A DNA stretch of 64,000 nt from Salinisphaera sp963835375 (GCA_963835375.1 CAWIGB010000013.1:186001-250000), one strand, 5' to 3'; shown: positions 48,885-57,577, counted from the first letter of the stretch. Translations and numbers: made by a program. The notes: generated from the sequence alone by a model not told the origin.

Positions 48885-48901
48885 TGTCAAATTCTTCGAC
48901 A
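48885..48901. promoter_or_regulatory. distal PrsR-type palindrome of PEP-CTERM gene (48613)
   Basis: TGTCAAATTCTTCGACA is an imperfect palindrome of the form TGTCRAA-N3-TTYGACA. It is centred about 234 bases before the start site predicted from the sigma-54 promoter. That is a typical enhancer position for an activator such as PrsR. Confidence 0.65.
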
Positions 48902-49259
48902 ACCGCGCGTCTCGAGTAATGCCCGGCTCCAAGCAACCGAAGAGCGTTTCAGCGCTGCATGCCCATCCGGCAGATGAAGGTCTTGCCGACCGAGCCAACG
49001 GGTTGTCGCGGCCCGCGGACAAAACGCCCCAACCTGACACACTCCTCCGTCCTGGCAGCGCCACAGCGGCCATCAAAAAGCCAGCGATTCACATCGCAGG
49101 GCGTGCCGTCCGGCTCCGTTCAATAAGCGGCACCAGCTCCGGCCGCGCCGGCGACATACTTTGAGCCGGACAGAGTGCTAAGTAATGAGTTGCTCCGCAA
49201 TAGCCGGACACGGCTCAGAATCATTGATGCGAAGCAAGAGCCGCAATCACTAATCGGCC
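48902..49259. other. intergenic stretch without recognisable gene
   Basis: Lies between the distal palindrome and the transposase remnant. No convincing reading frame, promoter or repeat is visible. An open frame crossing it on the + strand (48631-49164) overlaps the promoter and palindromes and has no family features, so I do not call it. Confidence 0.5.
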
Positions 49260-49497
49260 TTCAAGGCCAAGGTTGCGCTGGATGGCATCGAGCGCCTCTG
49301 GCGCAGCGCGAAGCACGAGGAGGTCTATCGGCACGCCTACGACGGCGGACGCGACGCCCGAGCCGGGCCAGGCCTGGCCTGGCCTGGCCTGGCCTGGCCG
49401 ACTACTTCGCCTTCTATCACGCCAGGGGTCATCATCAGAGCCTTGATCGAGCGACGCCCGGTCACGGCTACTTCAACCGACAGTCGCTACCGTAGGA
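49260..49497 (+). pseudogene. IS3-family transposase (OrfB) C-terminal remnant
   Basis: Translation gives ALDGIERLWRSAKHEEVYRH, then, after the repeat at 49366-49399, ADYFAFYHARGHHQSLDRAT and PGHGYFNRQSLP before a stop at 49495. This matches the C-terminus of IS3-type integrase-core transposases (E-R-x-W-R-S-x-K-x-E-E-V-Y ... YNSRRPHSSLD-x-TP-x-x-Y). The two halves are in different frames and the catalytic DDE part and ends are absent, so it is dead. It lies between two paralogous PEP-CTERM genes and may mark an old rearrangement. Confidence 0.7.
49366..49399. repeat. CCTGG pentanucleotide microsatellite inside the transposase remnant
   Basis: About six tandem CCTGG units (GGCCAGG followed by repeated CCTGG) interrupt the remnant exactly where its reading frame changes. 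Slippage here probably caused the frame break. Confidence 0.85.
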
Positions 49498-49720
49498 GGC
49501 CTAACCCCGCAGATCGCCACTTGGAAATCGCTGCGGACTATCCAACCGATGGGGTCGAGCTCGCTTCGCGCGCGTCAATTCAACGTTCGTGACTTGCGCG
49601 ATCCACTTGCAACAACCTCGCGATGTCGCGTCCCCGAATAAAAAGGCCGGCCGAAGCGGATCATCTGATGGCCATTGAGAATGGTCGACTATGCGAAAGC
49701 TAGCGTCGCCGCAGGCACTT

Positions 49721-50464
49721 TCAGGCGTCTCGTCGCTGCATCCGGCGGATGGCAAAGCCAATCATGATAAGGCCGACACCGAACATGGCAATCGAGGACG
49801 GCTCAGGAACCGGGCGGGTCGACTCGACGGTCGCCACATAGTCCTGATAATCGTTGTCGGCGCCATCCGCCCAACCGAACAGATACTCGTTCATGAGACC
49901 TTTCCCGCCGGAGGTGCCTTCATAGCTGACCAGGCGGTCAGTGCCACCATTGAGCATGGCGTCGGAGTAGTAAGTATGGCCGCCGATAGTCAGAAAATAA
50001 CCGAAGATATCGCCGCCAAAGTCCGCAGTTTCAAGATCGTTCTGTACCGAATTCGCGTCGGTGTAATACGGCACAAACGTGCCGTTCGCCGTCCTGCACT
50101 TCAGACAACCAGTGATTCCATCATTGTTCGCGCCCGAACGGGCCCCGGCCCCCAAGAGATTCAGACGATTCGTCGGGTCGCCAGGATCATACACACCGAA
50201 GGTCGCGCTTTTGTAGTTCGCCGTCCGAGTGGCCTCAAGCAGGCTGCTCGACGAATTGGTCGCGCCGATCGTCCAGTACCCGGCGTTGGCCTGAGTCGAG
50301 AAGGAGTCGACATTCAGAAAACCCGCCGCGTTCTCGACGTAATAGAGCGCCCGCTCATGCACAGCGGGCGCCTGCACATCAACCTGACTGGCGAAGGCCG
50401 GCCCGGCAACCATCAAGGCAGCCATTGCGCCAACAGCAGTACCGTAGAGGGTCTTCATGCTCAT
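49721..50464 (-). CDS. PEP-CTERM sorting-domain protein with DUF4114-like C-terminal region, intact paralogue
   Basis: 247 residues. Signal peptide TAVGAMAALMVAGPAFA; mature part starts SQVDVQAPAVHERALYY. Two close cysteines in TGCLKCRT could form a disulfide. Ends with IFGYFLTIGGHTYYSDAMLN, LMNEYLFGWADGADNDYQDY, VATVES and VPEPSSIAMFGVGLIMIGFA plus RRMQRRD, so it is a predicted XrtA substrate. The last 90 residues are almost identical to the protein ending at 47848 while the centre differs. The acidic NEYLFGW block resembles DUF4114. Regulation: near-perfect sigma-54 promoter and two palindromes upstream. Confidence 0.9.
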   Translation of the reverse strand: MSMKTLYGTAVGAMAALMVAGPAFASQVDVQAPAVHERALYYVENAAGFLNVDSFSTQANAGYWTIGATNSSSSLLEATRTANYKSATFGVYDPGDPTNRLNLLGAGARSGANNDGITGCLKCRTANGTFVPYYTDANSVQNDLETADFGGDIFGYFLTIGGHTYYSDAMLNGGTDRLVSYEGTSGGKGLMNEYLFGWADGADNDYQDYVATVESTRPVPEPSSIAMFGVGLIMIGFAIRRMQRRDA

Positions 50465-50517
50465 GCCCCTGAATTGACATGCCTGCGGACGAATTCCGGA
50501 CCCGGCTATCTATTAGG

Positions 50518-50535
50518 AAGCAGATCTTGTGCCAA
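50518..50535 (-). promoter_or_regulatory. sigma-54 promoter of PEP-CTERM gene (50464)
   Basis: On the - strand GGCACAAGATCTGC, preceded by TTT, has GG-N10-GC spacing and the GGCAC core. It lies about 55 bases before the ATG, as in the paralogue. A strongly A/T-rich tract (50534-50592) lies upstream. Confidence 0.82.
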
Positions 50536-50594
50536 ATTTTTTTAAATTTAATACTCAATAACTTGAAAAAAACATCAACGGAGAAAATTTTTAT

Positions 50595-50611
50595 TGACAG
50601 ATTCTACGACA
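50595..50611. promoter_or_regulatory. proximal PrsR-type palindrome of PEP-CTERM gene (50464)
   Basis: TGACAGATTCTACGACA matches 14 of 17 positions of the 48885 site. Its centre is about 95 bases before the predicted start site. Confidence 0.6.
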
Positions 50612-50731
50612 GCCTCATGGCCTGAATTCATTTTTTCGGACGAATCAAGACCGACAAGAAGACAGCGATTACTTCAATTCGTTGATTTCATGATGGCGAC
50701 CGCCAGACCAACTCAACCGGGATCGATCATC

Positions 50732-50748
50732 TGTCAAATTACTCGACA
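50732..50748. promoter_or_regulatory. distal PrsR-type palindrome of PEP-CTERM gene (50464)
   Basis: TGTCAAATTACTCGACA matches 15 of 17 positions of the 48885 site. Its centre is about 232 bases before the predicted start site, against 234 for the paralogue. It lies only 65 bases beyond the waaA stop. Confidence 0.65.
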
Positions 50749-50812
50749 AGCCGGCGAATCAGAGACTCAATACACCGCCACCATGCTCGATGGATAATCG
50801 CGATAACGGGTT

Positions 50813-52138
50813 TCAGAACGGCACGCGGATCACCTCTTCCAAAACCTTAAGTGTCCGAACGAGCGCACCTCGATGCGAAGCCGCGACGGCGGCGAGACTT
50901 CGCCCCGCTCTCTGGCGCAACACAGCATCGTCCAGCCAATGGTCGGTGACATCGACAACGTCATCCGGACCTGGCGCGACGGCGGCGCCACCCACGTCGA
51001 CCATGAGCGCCATCGCTTCACGCCATTCGTCGATATGCGGGCCAGTTACGAACATGCAGGCCGCAGCGGCCGGTTCGATGATGTTGTGGCCACCGATGCC
51101 GGGCACCAGGCTGCCGCCGACGAACGCCACGTCAGCGAGCGCATAGAACATATCCAGTTCACCCAGGGTATCGGCGAGCACGATATCGGTTCGGTTGTCG
51201 ACTTGATCTCCGTGGCGGCGTCGCGCATAGCGCCACTCGGTATGGCCGAGCAGTTCCGCCACCTCATCGAACCGTTGCGGATGTCGCGGCGCGATCACCC
51301 AGAGCAAGTCGGGTGACGACGCCGAAGCGCGGCGAACGCATCGATCAGCTGCGCTTCTTCAGTGGCATGGGTACTCGCCGCAAGCCAGACCGGGCGTGCC
51401 ATTGCCTGCCACGTCCGGCGCAACTCGAGGGCCGCCGACTCGGCCTCTTGGTTCTCTCGACGATCGTATTTCAGATTGCCTGTCACCTCGACCGTGCCAG
51501 CCCGCGCGCCAGCCGCAATGAACCGCTCGCCATGCTCCGGCTCGGCCGCGGCGATGCGGTCGAACCGCGTCAACATGAAGCGTGCCGCCAGAGAGAGAGG
51601 CCAGCGCTGATAGCGGGCCGCCGAACGTGCTGACAAACTCGCGTTGACGAGGGCAAGCGGCACCTCGGCGCGCGCTGTGGCTGCAATGAGATTCGGCCAC
51701 AGCTCCGTCTCGGCAAGAATGCCGAGACTCGGCTGTGCGCGATGCAGGAACCGCCGTGTGGCAGCCGGGCGTATCCAGCGGTAGGTAGGATCGGGCAACG
51801 CGATCGCCGAGGCGTCGGCGCGCCTCGTCGCGACCAGTCGGGGTGAATGTGGTCAGCAGGATCTGATGGTCGGGGTAGCGCTCGATGAGCGCCTCGATGA
51901 GCGGCGTGACCAGAATGACCTCGCCGACCGAGGCCGCATGCACCCACAGGGTTTGGCCAGTCGGGGCATCAACATATCCAAGGCGCTCGCGCCAGTGATC
52001 TCGATAAGCCGGTTCGCGCCGCGCACGCCAGGCGAAATAGCCGAATGCCACGGGCACGAGAAGATATGTGATGCCGGCATAGATCCGGCGCCAGATCACG
52101 AGGGGGCCCGACGAAAGACCGTACCGAATCGATGGCAC
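50813..52138 (-). CDS. waaA: 3-deoxy-D-manno-octulosonic acid transferase (Kdo transferase), two frameshifts
   Basis: Three frames join into one protein of about 440 residues. The first, from ATG 52138, has VIWRRIYAGITYLLVPVAFG (membrane anchor), WVHAASVGEVILVTPLIEAL and HQILLTTFTPTGRDEARRRL. The second starts near 51768 (ATRRFLHRAQPSLGILAETE, LWPNL). The third starts near 51303 (LLWVIAPRHPQRFDEVAELL ... GGSLVPGIGGHNIIEPAAAA). These are the conserved GT30 motifs. The enzyme adds Kdo to lipid A on the inner membrane. Because waaA is normally essential, two breaks argue for sequencing errors. It follows hldE by 57 bases. Confidence 0.92.
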
Positions 52139-52195
52139 GAGGCAGCAGCCCGACCACCCGCCGTGGCGTCCGATCGGCGTATGCGCATGCCCGGC

Positions 52196-53656
52196 TCAGC
52201 CGCCGTCGGCGTCGTCGCGACGGAGACGATCCACGATCGCCGTCGTCGAGAAACCGGGCACGAACTCCAGCGTTCGCACTTCCCCGCCCGCCTCGATGAC
52301 GCAGGCCCCGCCGGCGATCCGGGAGATCTCATAATCCCCTCCCTTGACGAGTACGTCAGGCAGCAGACGACAGATCAGGCGCTCGGGGGTGTCCTCGGCG
52401 AACGGCACCACCCAGTCGACCGCAGCCAGGCCGCGCAGCACCTGCATGCGATGCGCCAGGTCGTTGAGCGGCCGATCCACCCCCTTGAGCCGCGTGACCG
52501 ACGCGTCGTCGTTGACCGCGACAACCAACCAGTCGCCCAGCGCTCGCGCTGCCTCCAGATAGGCGATGTGCCCGGGGTGCAGGAGATCGAAACAACCGTT
52601 GGTCATCACGATCCGCTCGCCACGCGCACGCGCCTGCTCGAACCATTCGGCGAGAGCGTCTTCATCGACCACGCCGCGATCGCTCGCGCGCTGCGCCCGC
52701 GCGGCCTGGCGCAGCTCTGCGGGAGTAACCGTCGCAGTGCCCAGCTTGCCAACGACGATACCCGCGGCCAGATTGGCCACCGCGGCTGCATCCGGCAGGC
52801 TCAACCCTGCGCCCAGACCGGCGGCGACCATGGCGATCACGGTGTCCCCGGCGCCGGTCACATCGAACACCTCGCGTGCCTGTGTCGGCAGATGAAGATC
52901 GCCCTCGGCCGCGAACAGGTTCATGCCCTTCTCGCTGCGCGTGATCAGCAAGGCATCGAGATCCAGGCGTTGACGCGTATGCGCGGCCTGCTCGGTCAGC
53001 CACAGATCGGCATCGATCCCCATGTCCGCGGCACCGTGCCCCACCTGTGCTTCGAATTCGGCAGCATTCGGCGTGATGAGACTGGCGCCGGCATAGCGCT
53101 GCCAGTCGCGACCCTTTGGATCGACCAGAACCGGCACGCCCGCTTCGCGGGCAAGCCGGATGACCTCGGCCACATCGGCCAGCGTGCCCTTGCCGTAGTC
53201 GGAGCAGACCACCACATCCGTGGCGGCCAGCGCGGCACGGACCCGAGCAACCAGCGCCTCACGATCGAACGCGCCATCCATTGCAAACGACCGCTCGAAG
53301 TCGAGCCGAATGAGTTGCTGGTTGCGACTGACGATCCGCAGCTTCGCGATGGTCGGATGATCCGGGCTCTCGACCAGATCATCCACGATCCCCGCCTCGG
53401 CCAGCAGGCCGCGGGTCGCCTCCCCCGGCTCGTCCGCGCCAATCACGCCGATCAAGCGTGTGCATGCCCCGACCCGTGCCAGATTGAGCGCCACGTTCGC
53501 GGCGCCGCCCAGCCGTCGCTCTTCGTCGCCGATGCGGACCACCGGCACCGGAGCCTCGGGCGAAATACGTCCCGTGTCGCCGTACCAGTAGCGGTCGAGC
53601 ATGATATCGCCGACGACCAGAACGCGGCTGTCGGTAAACGACGGGATCAGATCCAT
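52196..53656 (-). CDS. hldE: bifunctional heptose 7-phosphate kinase / heptose 1-phosphate adenylyltransferase
   Basis: The ATG at 53656 gives 486 residues; the frame is open much further upstream, but that part is antisense to the acyltransferase. Residues 1-330: PfkB-type kinase with RLGGAANVALNLARVGA and DVTGAGDTVIAMVAAGL. Residues about 340-486: cytidylyltransferase-like domain with TNGCFDLLHPGHIAYLEAAR and the LVVAVNDDASVTRLKG region. It makes ADP-D-glycero-D-manno-heptose precursor for the LPS inner core. Divergent from the lpxL-type gene at 53780. Confidence 0.96.
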   Translation of the reverse strand: MDLIPSFTDSRVLVVGDIMLDRYWYGDTGRISPEAPVPVVRIGDEERRLGGAANVALNLARVGACTRLIGVIGADEPGEATRGLLAEAGIVDDLVESPDHPTIAKLRIVSRNQQLIRLDFERSFAMDGAFDREALVARVRAALAATDVVVCSDYGKGTLADVAEVIRLAREAGVPVLVDPKGRDWQRYAGASLITPNAAEFEAQVGHGAADMGIDADLWLTEQAAHTRQRLDLDALLITRSEKGMNLFAAEGDLHLPTQAREVFDVTGAGDTVIAMVAAGLGAGLSLPDAAAVANLAAGIVVGKLGTATVTPAELRQAARAQRASDRGVVDEDALAEWFEQARARGERIVMTNGCFDLLHPGHIAYLEAARALGDWLVVAVNDDASVTRLKGVDRPLNDLAHRMQVLRGLAAVDWVVPFAEDTPERLICRLLPDVLVKGGDYEISRIAGGACVIEAGGEVRTLEFVPGFSTTAIVDRLRRDDADGG

Positions 53657-53779
53657 CCGGGGTTTATTCGCGGGCTTGTTTCGAGCATGATACAAAGCCC
53701 GCTGCACGCTGTGTAGCACGCCGCACCGACGCGACCCGACAATGGCAGCAGGCAGCACACGCCGGCCTGCGTGGGCTGA

Positions 53780-54736
53780 ATGGCAGTTTCCGACTCCGAA
53801 AACAACGACAACCCACGTCTGATCGCCCCGCGTTTCTGGCCGAGCTGGCTCCTGATGGGCCTCGGCTGGCTGCTCAGCCAGCTGCCCTATCGGTTCCAGA
53901 TGTGGCTCGGCGCCCGGCTCGGACGAATCGCCGCGTACGTGGTGCCCGAACGCCGGCGCGTGGCCGATATCAACCTCAGGCTTTGCTACCCCGAACTCTC
54001 GGACGCCGAACGCAAGGCATTGCTCGACGCGCATTTTCGTTCCGTCGGCCAGGGCGCACTTGAAACGGGCATCTGCTGGTGGGGCAGCCAGGCCAAGGTC
54101 GATCGCCTGGCGCACGTGGAAGGCCTGCATCATCTGGACGATGCCGCTACACGCGGGCGCGGCATCATTCTGCTGTCGGCGCATACCACCTCGCTCGAAC
54201 TGGGCGTGCGCATGGCCCAGAAATACATGGCCGAACTCGGTTTCCAGACGACGGCCATGTACAAGCCGCCCAAGGATCCCGTCGTCGAGCGTGTGATGCG
54301 CACGCGGCGTGAAGCGCATATCGGCGGCGCCAGCATCGCGGACAGCGACGTGGTCGCCCTTCTCGCCGCGCTGCGTCGCGGCGACGCGGTGTGGTACGCC
54401 GCCGATCAGAAGGCCGGGAAACGACTCAGCGTAGTGGTCGACTTCTTCGGCCAGCCCGCGCGCACGCACGTGGCGGTCAGCCGCATGGCCAAGATGACCA
54501 AGGCCACGGTGATCCCGTTCTTCACCCTGCGTCGTGCAGACGGCCAGGGTTATCGGTTGATCATCAAGCCGCCGCTGACCGATTTTCCGAGCGGCGACGA
54601 AGCCGCCGACGCGCGCCAGATCAATGCCATCATCGAATCGGTGGTCAACGAAGATCCGGCGCAGTATTTCTGGCTGCACCAGCGCTTCAAGCGCAAGGGT
54701 TACAATCCCTACAAACGGCCGAAAGCAGCGCGATAG
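53780..54736 (+). CDS. lpxL: lipid A acyltransferase (LpxL/HtrB family)
   Basis: The 318 residues have one N-terminal membrane segment (WLLMGLGWLLSQLPYRFQMW). The acyltransferase motif is HTTSLE in IILLSAHTTSLELGVRMAQK (H-x4-E/D), then YKPPKDPVVERVMRTRR and WYAADQKAGKRLSVVVDFFG. The end is DPAQYFWLHQRFKRK. It adds a secondary acyl chain to Kdo2-lipid IVA on the inner membrane; whether laurate or another chain cannot be read. It overlaps the convergent kdkA 3' end by 28 bases. Confidence 0.93.
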   Translation: MAVSDSENNDNPRLIAPRFWPSWLLMGLGWLLSQLPYRFQMWLGARLGRIAAYVVPERRRVADINLRLCYPELSDAERKALLDAHFRSVGQGALETGICWWGSQAKVDRLAHVEGLHHLDDAATRGRGIILLSAHTTSLELGVRMAQKYMAELGFQTTAMYKPPKDPVVERVMRTRREAHIGGASIADSDVVALLAALRRGDAVWYAADQKAGKRLSVVVDFFGQPARTHVAVSRMAKMTKATVIPFFTLRRADGQGYRLIIKPPLTDFPSGDEAADARQINAIIESVVNEDPAQYFWLHQRFKRKGYNPYKRPKAAR

Positions 54737-55500
54737 CCCGCCAGCAGCGCCTGCCAGTCGTCTTCGGTGAAGTGGAACGTCGCCCAGCGGCCGTCGAACT
54801 TGTCGAGCGAGCGGCGGAAGCGTTTCAGGTTGGCTTCACGCCAGGCCCCGTCGCCCCGGAAACGCGCCCGGTCGAAATCGATGAGATGGAAACGACGCTC
54901 GCCATCGATGAGCACGTTGCGTGCGTTGAGATCCGCGTGCCATACGCCCGCCTGATGCATGCGCGCGATGACCGCGCCGAGGTCCTGCCAGGCACCGAGG
55001 TCGAGCGGCTGTTCGCCGAGCCAATCCGCAAGCGCGCGTGTTCCGGCAATGGCCTCGGTGACGAGATCCGCGGTATATGTGAGCCCCTGGCGACGCACGG
55101 CCCGGGCCGCCACCGGGCGCGGCACCGGCAGGCCTCTATTATAGAGAGCCGCCAGCAGCCTGAGTTCGCGCGCCGGGCGGCTCGCCGAGGCGCCAACCCA
55201 GGCATAGCGATCGCGATTGAGATGGGCCAGCATGCCGCCGCGGCGATAATGCCGCAGAACCCAGACCGTCTCGGCGCCCGCCCTTAGAAAATAAGCGGCA
55301 CCCCGCCCCTCCGCCTCGCGCAGTATCCGATGGCGTGCCCGCCAGGCGTGAACATCGAACAACGGACCACCGGGGCGATCGGACAAAACACTCGCGTCCC
55401 AGAGCAGGATGCCACGTCGCGACACCGCCTCTGCCGGCCGCACCGGCATCGCCAGCCGCTTGCGCATCGACTCTGTCACGGCGCGATTCGGCTGAGGCAT
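54709..55500 (-). CDS. kdkA: 3-deoxy-D-manno-octulosonic acid kinase
   Basis: The 263 residues form a small protein-kinase-like fold: ETVWVLRHYRRGGMLAHLNR (family signature at the lysine region), the catalytic loop GVWHADLNARNVLI and the metal motif HLIDFDRARFRGDGAWREAN. Phosphorylates Kdo of the LPS inner core (as in Haemophilus), giving a negative charge where a second Kdo is absent. Length (about 240-260) and the DLNARN loop distinguish it from RfaP/InaA relatives. The tail-to-tail overlap with lpxL is 28 bases. Confidence 0.9.
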   Translation of the reverse strand: MPQPNRAVTESMRKRLAMPVRPAEAVSRRGILLWDASVLSDRPGGPLFDVHAWRARHRILREAEGRGAAYFLRAGAETVWVLRHYRRGGMLAHLNRDRYAWVGASASRPARELRLLAALYNRGLPVPRPVAARAVRRQGLTYTADLVTEAIAGTRALADWLGEQPLDLGAWQDLGAVIARMHQAGVWHADLNARNVLIDGERRFHLIDFDRARFRGDGAWREANLKRFRRSLDKFDGRWATFHFTEDDWQALLAGYRAAFGRL

Positions 55501-55557
55501 CGCCCTCGATCCGTACCTGCAGCCGTGGCCATACGTCGCGGCCTGCTCGTCATCCCG

Positions 55558-56436
55558 TCAACTGCCCTGTTGGTATGGACCGAAATGTTCGGGCAGACGC
55601 GCCACCCCCAGCCGGTCGCTCAGATAGGCCTTCAGTTCCTCCGGCGGATGATCCTGGATCATCCGGTCGGTGACGTGCACGAAGGTCGGCGGCTCGGTTC
55701 GTGCGCCCTCTGGGCTGCCCTCGACGAGCTTGTAGAGATAAATGAACCCCTCATCGTCGTAGTAGGCCGGAGCGTCCGCCGTGGCAATGCGCTTGAGCGC
55801 AACCTGGTCCGAGAGATAACGCCCGCTGCGCAGCATGCCGAGCCAACGCCGCAAGAACGGGAGCGCCGCTTCGCGTTCGGCGAACAACAAGCCGCCGTGG
55901 AACGAGTCCGGCAAGGGGTTGCCGGCACGATAGGTCAACAGGGGCGCGGCGACCCGGGCCAGCCGCTCACGCGCCCGTCGATACCAGGCGGCGATCGGCG
56001 CAGTCACGATCACATCGGCATCGATATAGGCGACATATCGATGCGGCAGCCATTCGAACAACATTGGCTTGCAGCTTTTCGAGATCAGGCGAACCCGGCT
56101 GTAGGGCACGGTGATCGGAAAGACATTGTCAGCCTCAGCGAACATCTCCGGCCGATTGGTGACCACGTATACCGGGCCCGAGTACTCGCCTGCCCGGCGC
56201 AGCGTATCGATCATCGACAGGCACCAGTCGCAATACTTGCGCGAGATCGCGATGGCACCCACGGCGAAATCGGGGCACTGCGGATCGGCACGGCCCTCGG
56301 GCACCGGGTCGCGCGGCAGACGCCGCAGACGCAATCGCCACGACCAATCGCGTCGATAGTGTCGCAACCGCTTGCCGAAGGAACGCGGTGTCGGCAGTTC
56401 GGCCGGATCGACCACGATATTGGCCTGATCGCTCAT
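55558..56436 (-). CDS. GT8-like nucleotide-sugar transferase, stand-alone paralogue
   Basis: The 292 residues begin with a basic stretch, followed by a GT-A fold: FAVGAIAISRKYCDWCLSMI, GEYSGPVYVVTNRPEMFAEA, metal-binding YIDADVIV (D-x-D) and FHGGLLFAERE, a family-8-like G-G-x-x-x motif. The region from GEYSGPVYVVTN to the D-x-D and HGGL matches the C-terminal half of the fusion protein at 57578 (GEYHGPIYVVTE, YVDADIVV, FHGGLILMNS). It is a cytoplasmic transferase, probably for LPS core or a related glycan. The donor sugar is unknown. Confidence 0.65.
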   Translation of the reverse strand: MSDQANIVVDPAELPTPRSFGKRLRHYRRDWSWRLRLRRLPRDPVPEGRADPQCPDFAVGAIAISRKYCDWCLSMIDTLRRAGEYSGPVYVVTNRPEMFAEADNVFPITVPYSRVRLISKSCKPMLFEWLPHRYVAYIDADVIVTAPIAAWYRRARERLARVAAPLLTYRAGNPLPDSFHGGLLFAEREAALPFLRRWLGMLRSGRYLSDQVALKRIATADAPAYYDDEGFIYLYKLVEGSPEGARTEPPTFVHVTDRMIQDHPPEELKAYLSDRLGVARLPEHFGPYQQGS

Positions 56437-56576
56437 GCAAATACTCTCGTGTCCTGTTGTCTTTCGGATCGCGCCTACTATACCGATGGCAGCGCCGCGC
56501 CGCGTGGCCGCGATAATGCCGCGCCACGGCCAATGCTATCCTTCGCACGCACGCGTTTCGCAGGGGCTGGAAACAG

Positions 56577-57566
56577 ATGCCCGATTTGAATACGCCCGAT
56601 GCATCGTCGGGCGATGACACCACCCGGTCGCTCGACATCAGCGTGGTGTTCGCCACACGCGACCGGGCGGATCAGCTTGCTCGAACACTCGCCGCTTATG
56701 AAGACCTCGACACCCGCGGCCTGGGTTGGGAGCTCATTGTCATCGACAACAACAGCAGCGATGACACCTCGGCCGTGATCGATGCCGCGGCCGAGCATCT
56801 GCCTTTGACGCATCTGTTCGTCGAAGCCGGCGGACAGAACCGGGCTCGCAACGTCGCCCTGGATCAGCTTCGCGGCGAACTCGTGATCTTCACCGACGAC
56901 GACGTCATTCCAGACCCGGCCTGCCTGCAGGCCTACGCCGCGGCCGCCGCCCGCTGGCCGGACGATGTGGTCTTCGGCGCCCGTATCGAACCGCGGTTTC
57001 CCGAAAACACGCCCGAATGGATGCGCAGCGAGCGCTTCGATTTCGGCACCACGGCGTTCGCCCGTTATCATCCGGCCGACGCCGAAGGCCATGTTCGACG
57101 CCACCCCTACGGTCCCAGCTTCGCGGTTCGGCGCCGCGCGTTGGCCGGCCGGCGGTTCCCGGAACACCTCGGCCCGCAGCGCGGCGCCTATGCCATGGGC
57201 GGCGAAGGCTATTTCCTGCGCGAGTTCGCCCGCGACGGCCACGGTTATGTCTATGTTCCCGATGCGCGCGTCGAGCATCTCGTGCGCGAGGAGCAGATCG
57301 GCGAAACCTGGCTACTCAAGCGCGCTCACAACAAAGGCCGCGGACAGGCCCACCTGCCCAGCGACAAGCGACCCCGGCGGCTGTATGTCGGCGGCGTGCC
57401 GCTACGGCTTCATCTCGCGACGGCCCGCGCCTGGCTGCGCTATAGTCTCGCCCGCCTGACGCAGAATACGGAGCGTCGTATCAAACTCGGCATTCGGTAT
57501 CAGCTGCGCCTCGGGCAGATCGTCGAACTGCGCGCGCATCGCCGCACGCCCCCGCAATCCCGCTGA
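56577..57566 (+). CDS. family 2 glycosyltransferase
   Basis: The 329 residues carry SVVFATRDRADQLARTLAAY at the start, the nucleotide site VIDNNSSDDTS, metal-binding FTDDDVIPDP (D-x-D), and downstream GEGYFLREFARDGHGYVYVP with the acidic residue expected for the catalytic base region. It is of a different GT2 subgroup from the block at 7-11 kb (TRDR start, DDDV metal motif). GGA lies seven bases before the ATG. It probably acts on LPS core or the glycan made by the 55-64 kb genes; it precedes the fusion protein by 11 bases. Confidence 0.82.
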   Translation: MPDLNTPDASSGDDTTRSLDISVVFATRDRADQLARTLAAYEDLDTRGLGWELIVIDNNSSDDTSAVIDAAAEHLPLTHLFVEAGGQNRARNVALDQLRGELVIFTDDDVIPDPACLQAYAAAAARWPDDVVFGARIEPRFPENTPEWMRSERFDFGTTAFARYHPADAEGHVRRHPYGPSFAVRRRALAGRRFPEHLGPQRGAYAMGGEGYFLREFARDGHGYVYVPDARVEHLVREEQIGETWLLKRAHNKGRGQAHLPSDKRPRRLYVGGVPLRLHLATARAWLRYSLARLTQNTERRIKLGIRYQLRLGQIVELRAHRRTPPQSR

Positions 57567-57577
57567 ATTCCTACTCC

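Noticed and set aside
48631..49164. 177-residue open frame on the + strand
   Set aside because: It overlaps a near-consensus sigma-54 promoter and the palindromes, lacks a ribosome-binding site and has no family features.
49630..49655. GGCCGGCC followed by a T-run on the - strand after the second PEP-CTERM gene
   Set aside because: The T-run is good, but no stable stem could be drawn from the sequence as given.
51866..53716. 616-residue open frame on the + strand
   Set aside because: It is antisense to hldE and waaA, whose motifs are unmistakable; long open antisense frames are expected at this GC content.
53657..54679. N-terminal extension of hldE by about 340 residues
   Set aside because: The frame is open but antisense to the lpxL-type gene; HldE proteins are about 480 residues and the ATG at 53656 fits.
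55330..56589. 419-residue open frame on the + strand
   Set aside because: It is antisense to the GT8-like gene and the kdkA 5' end; no motif.
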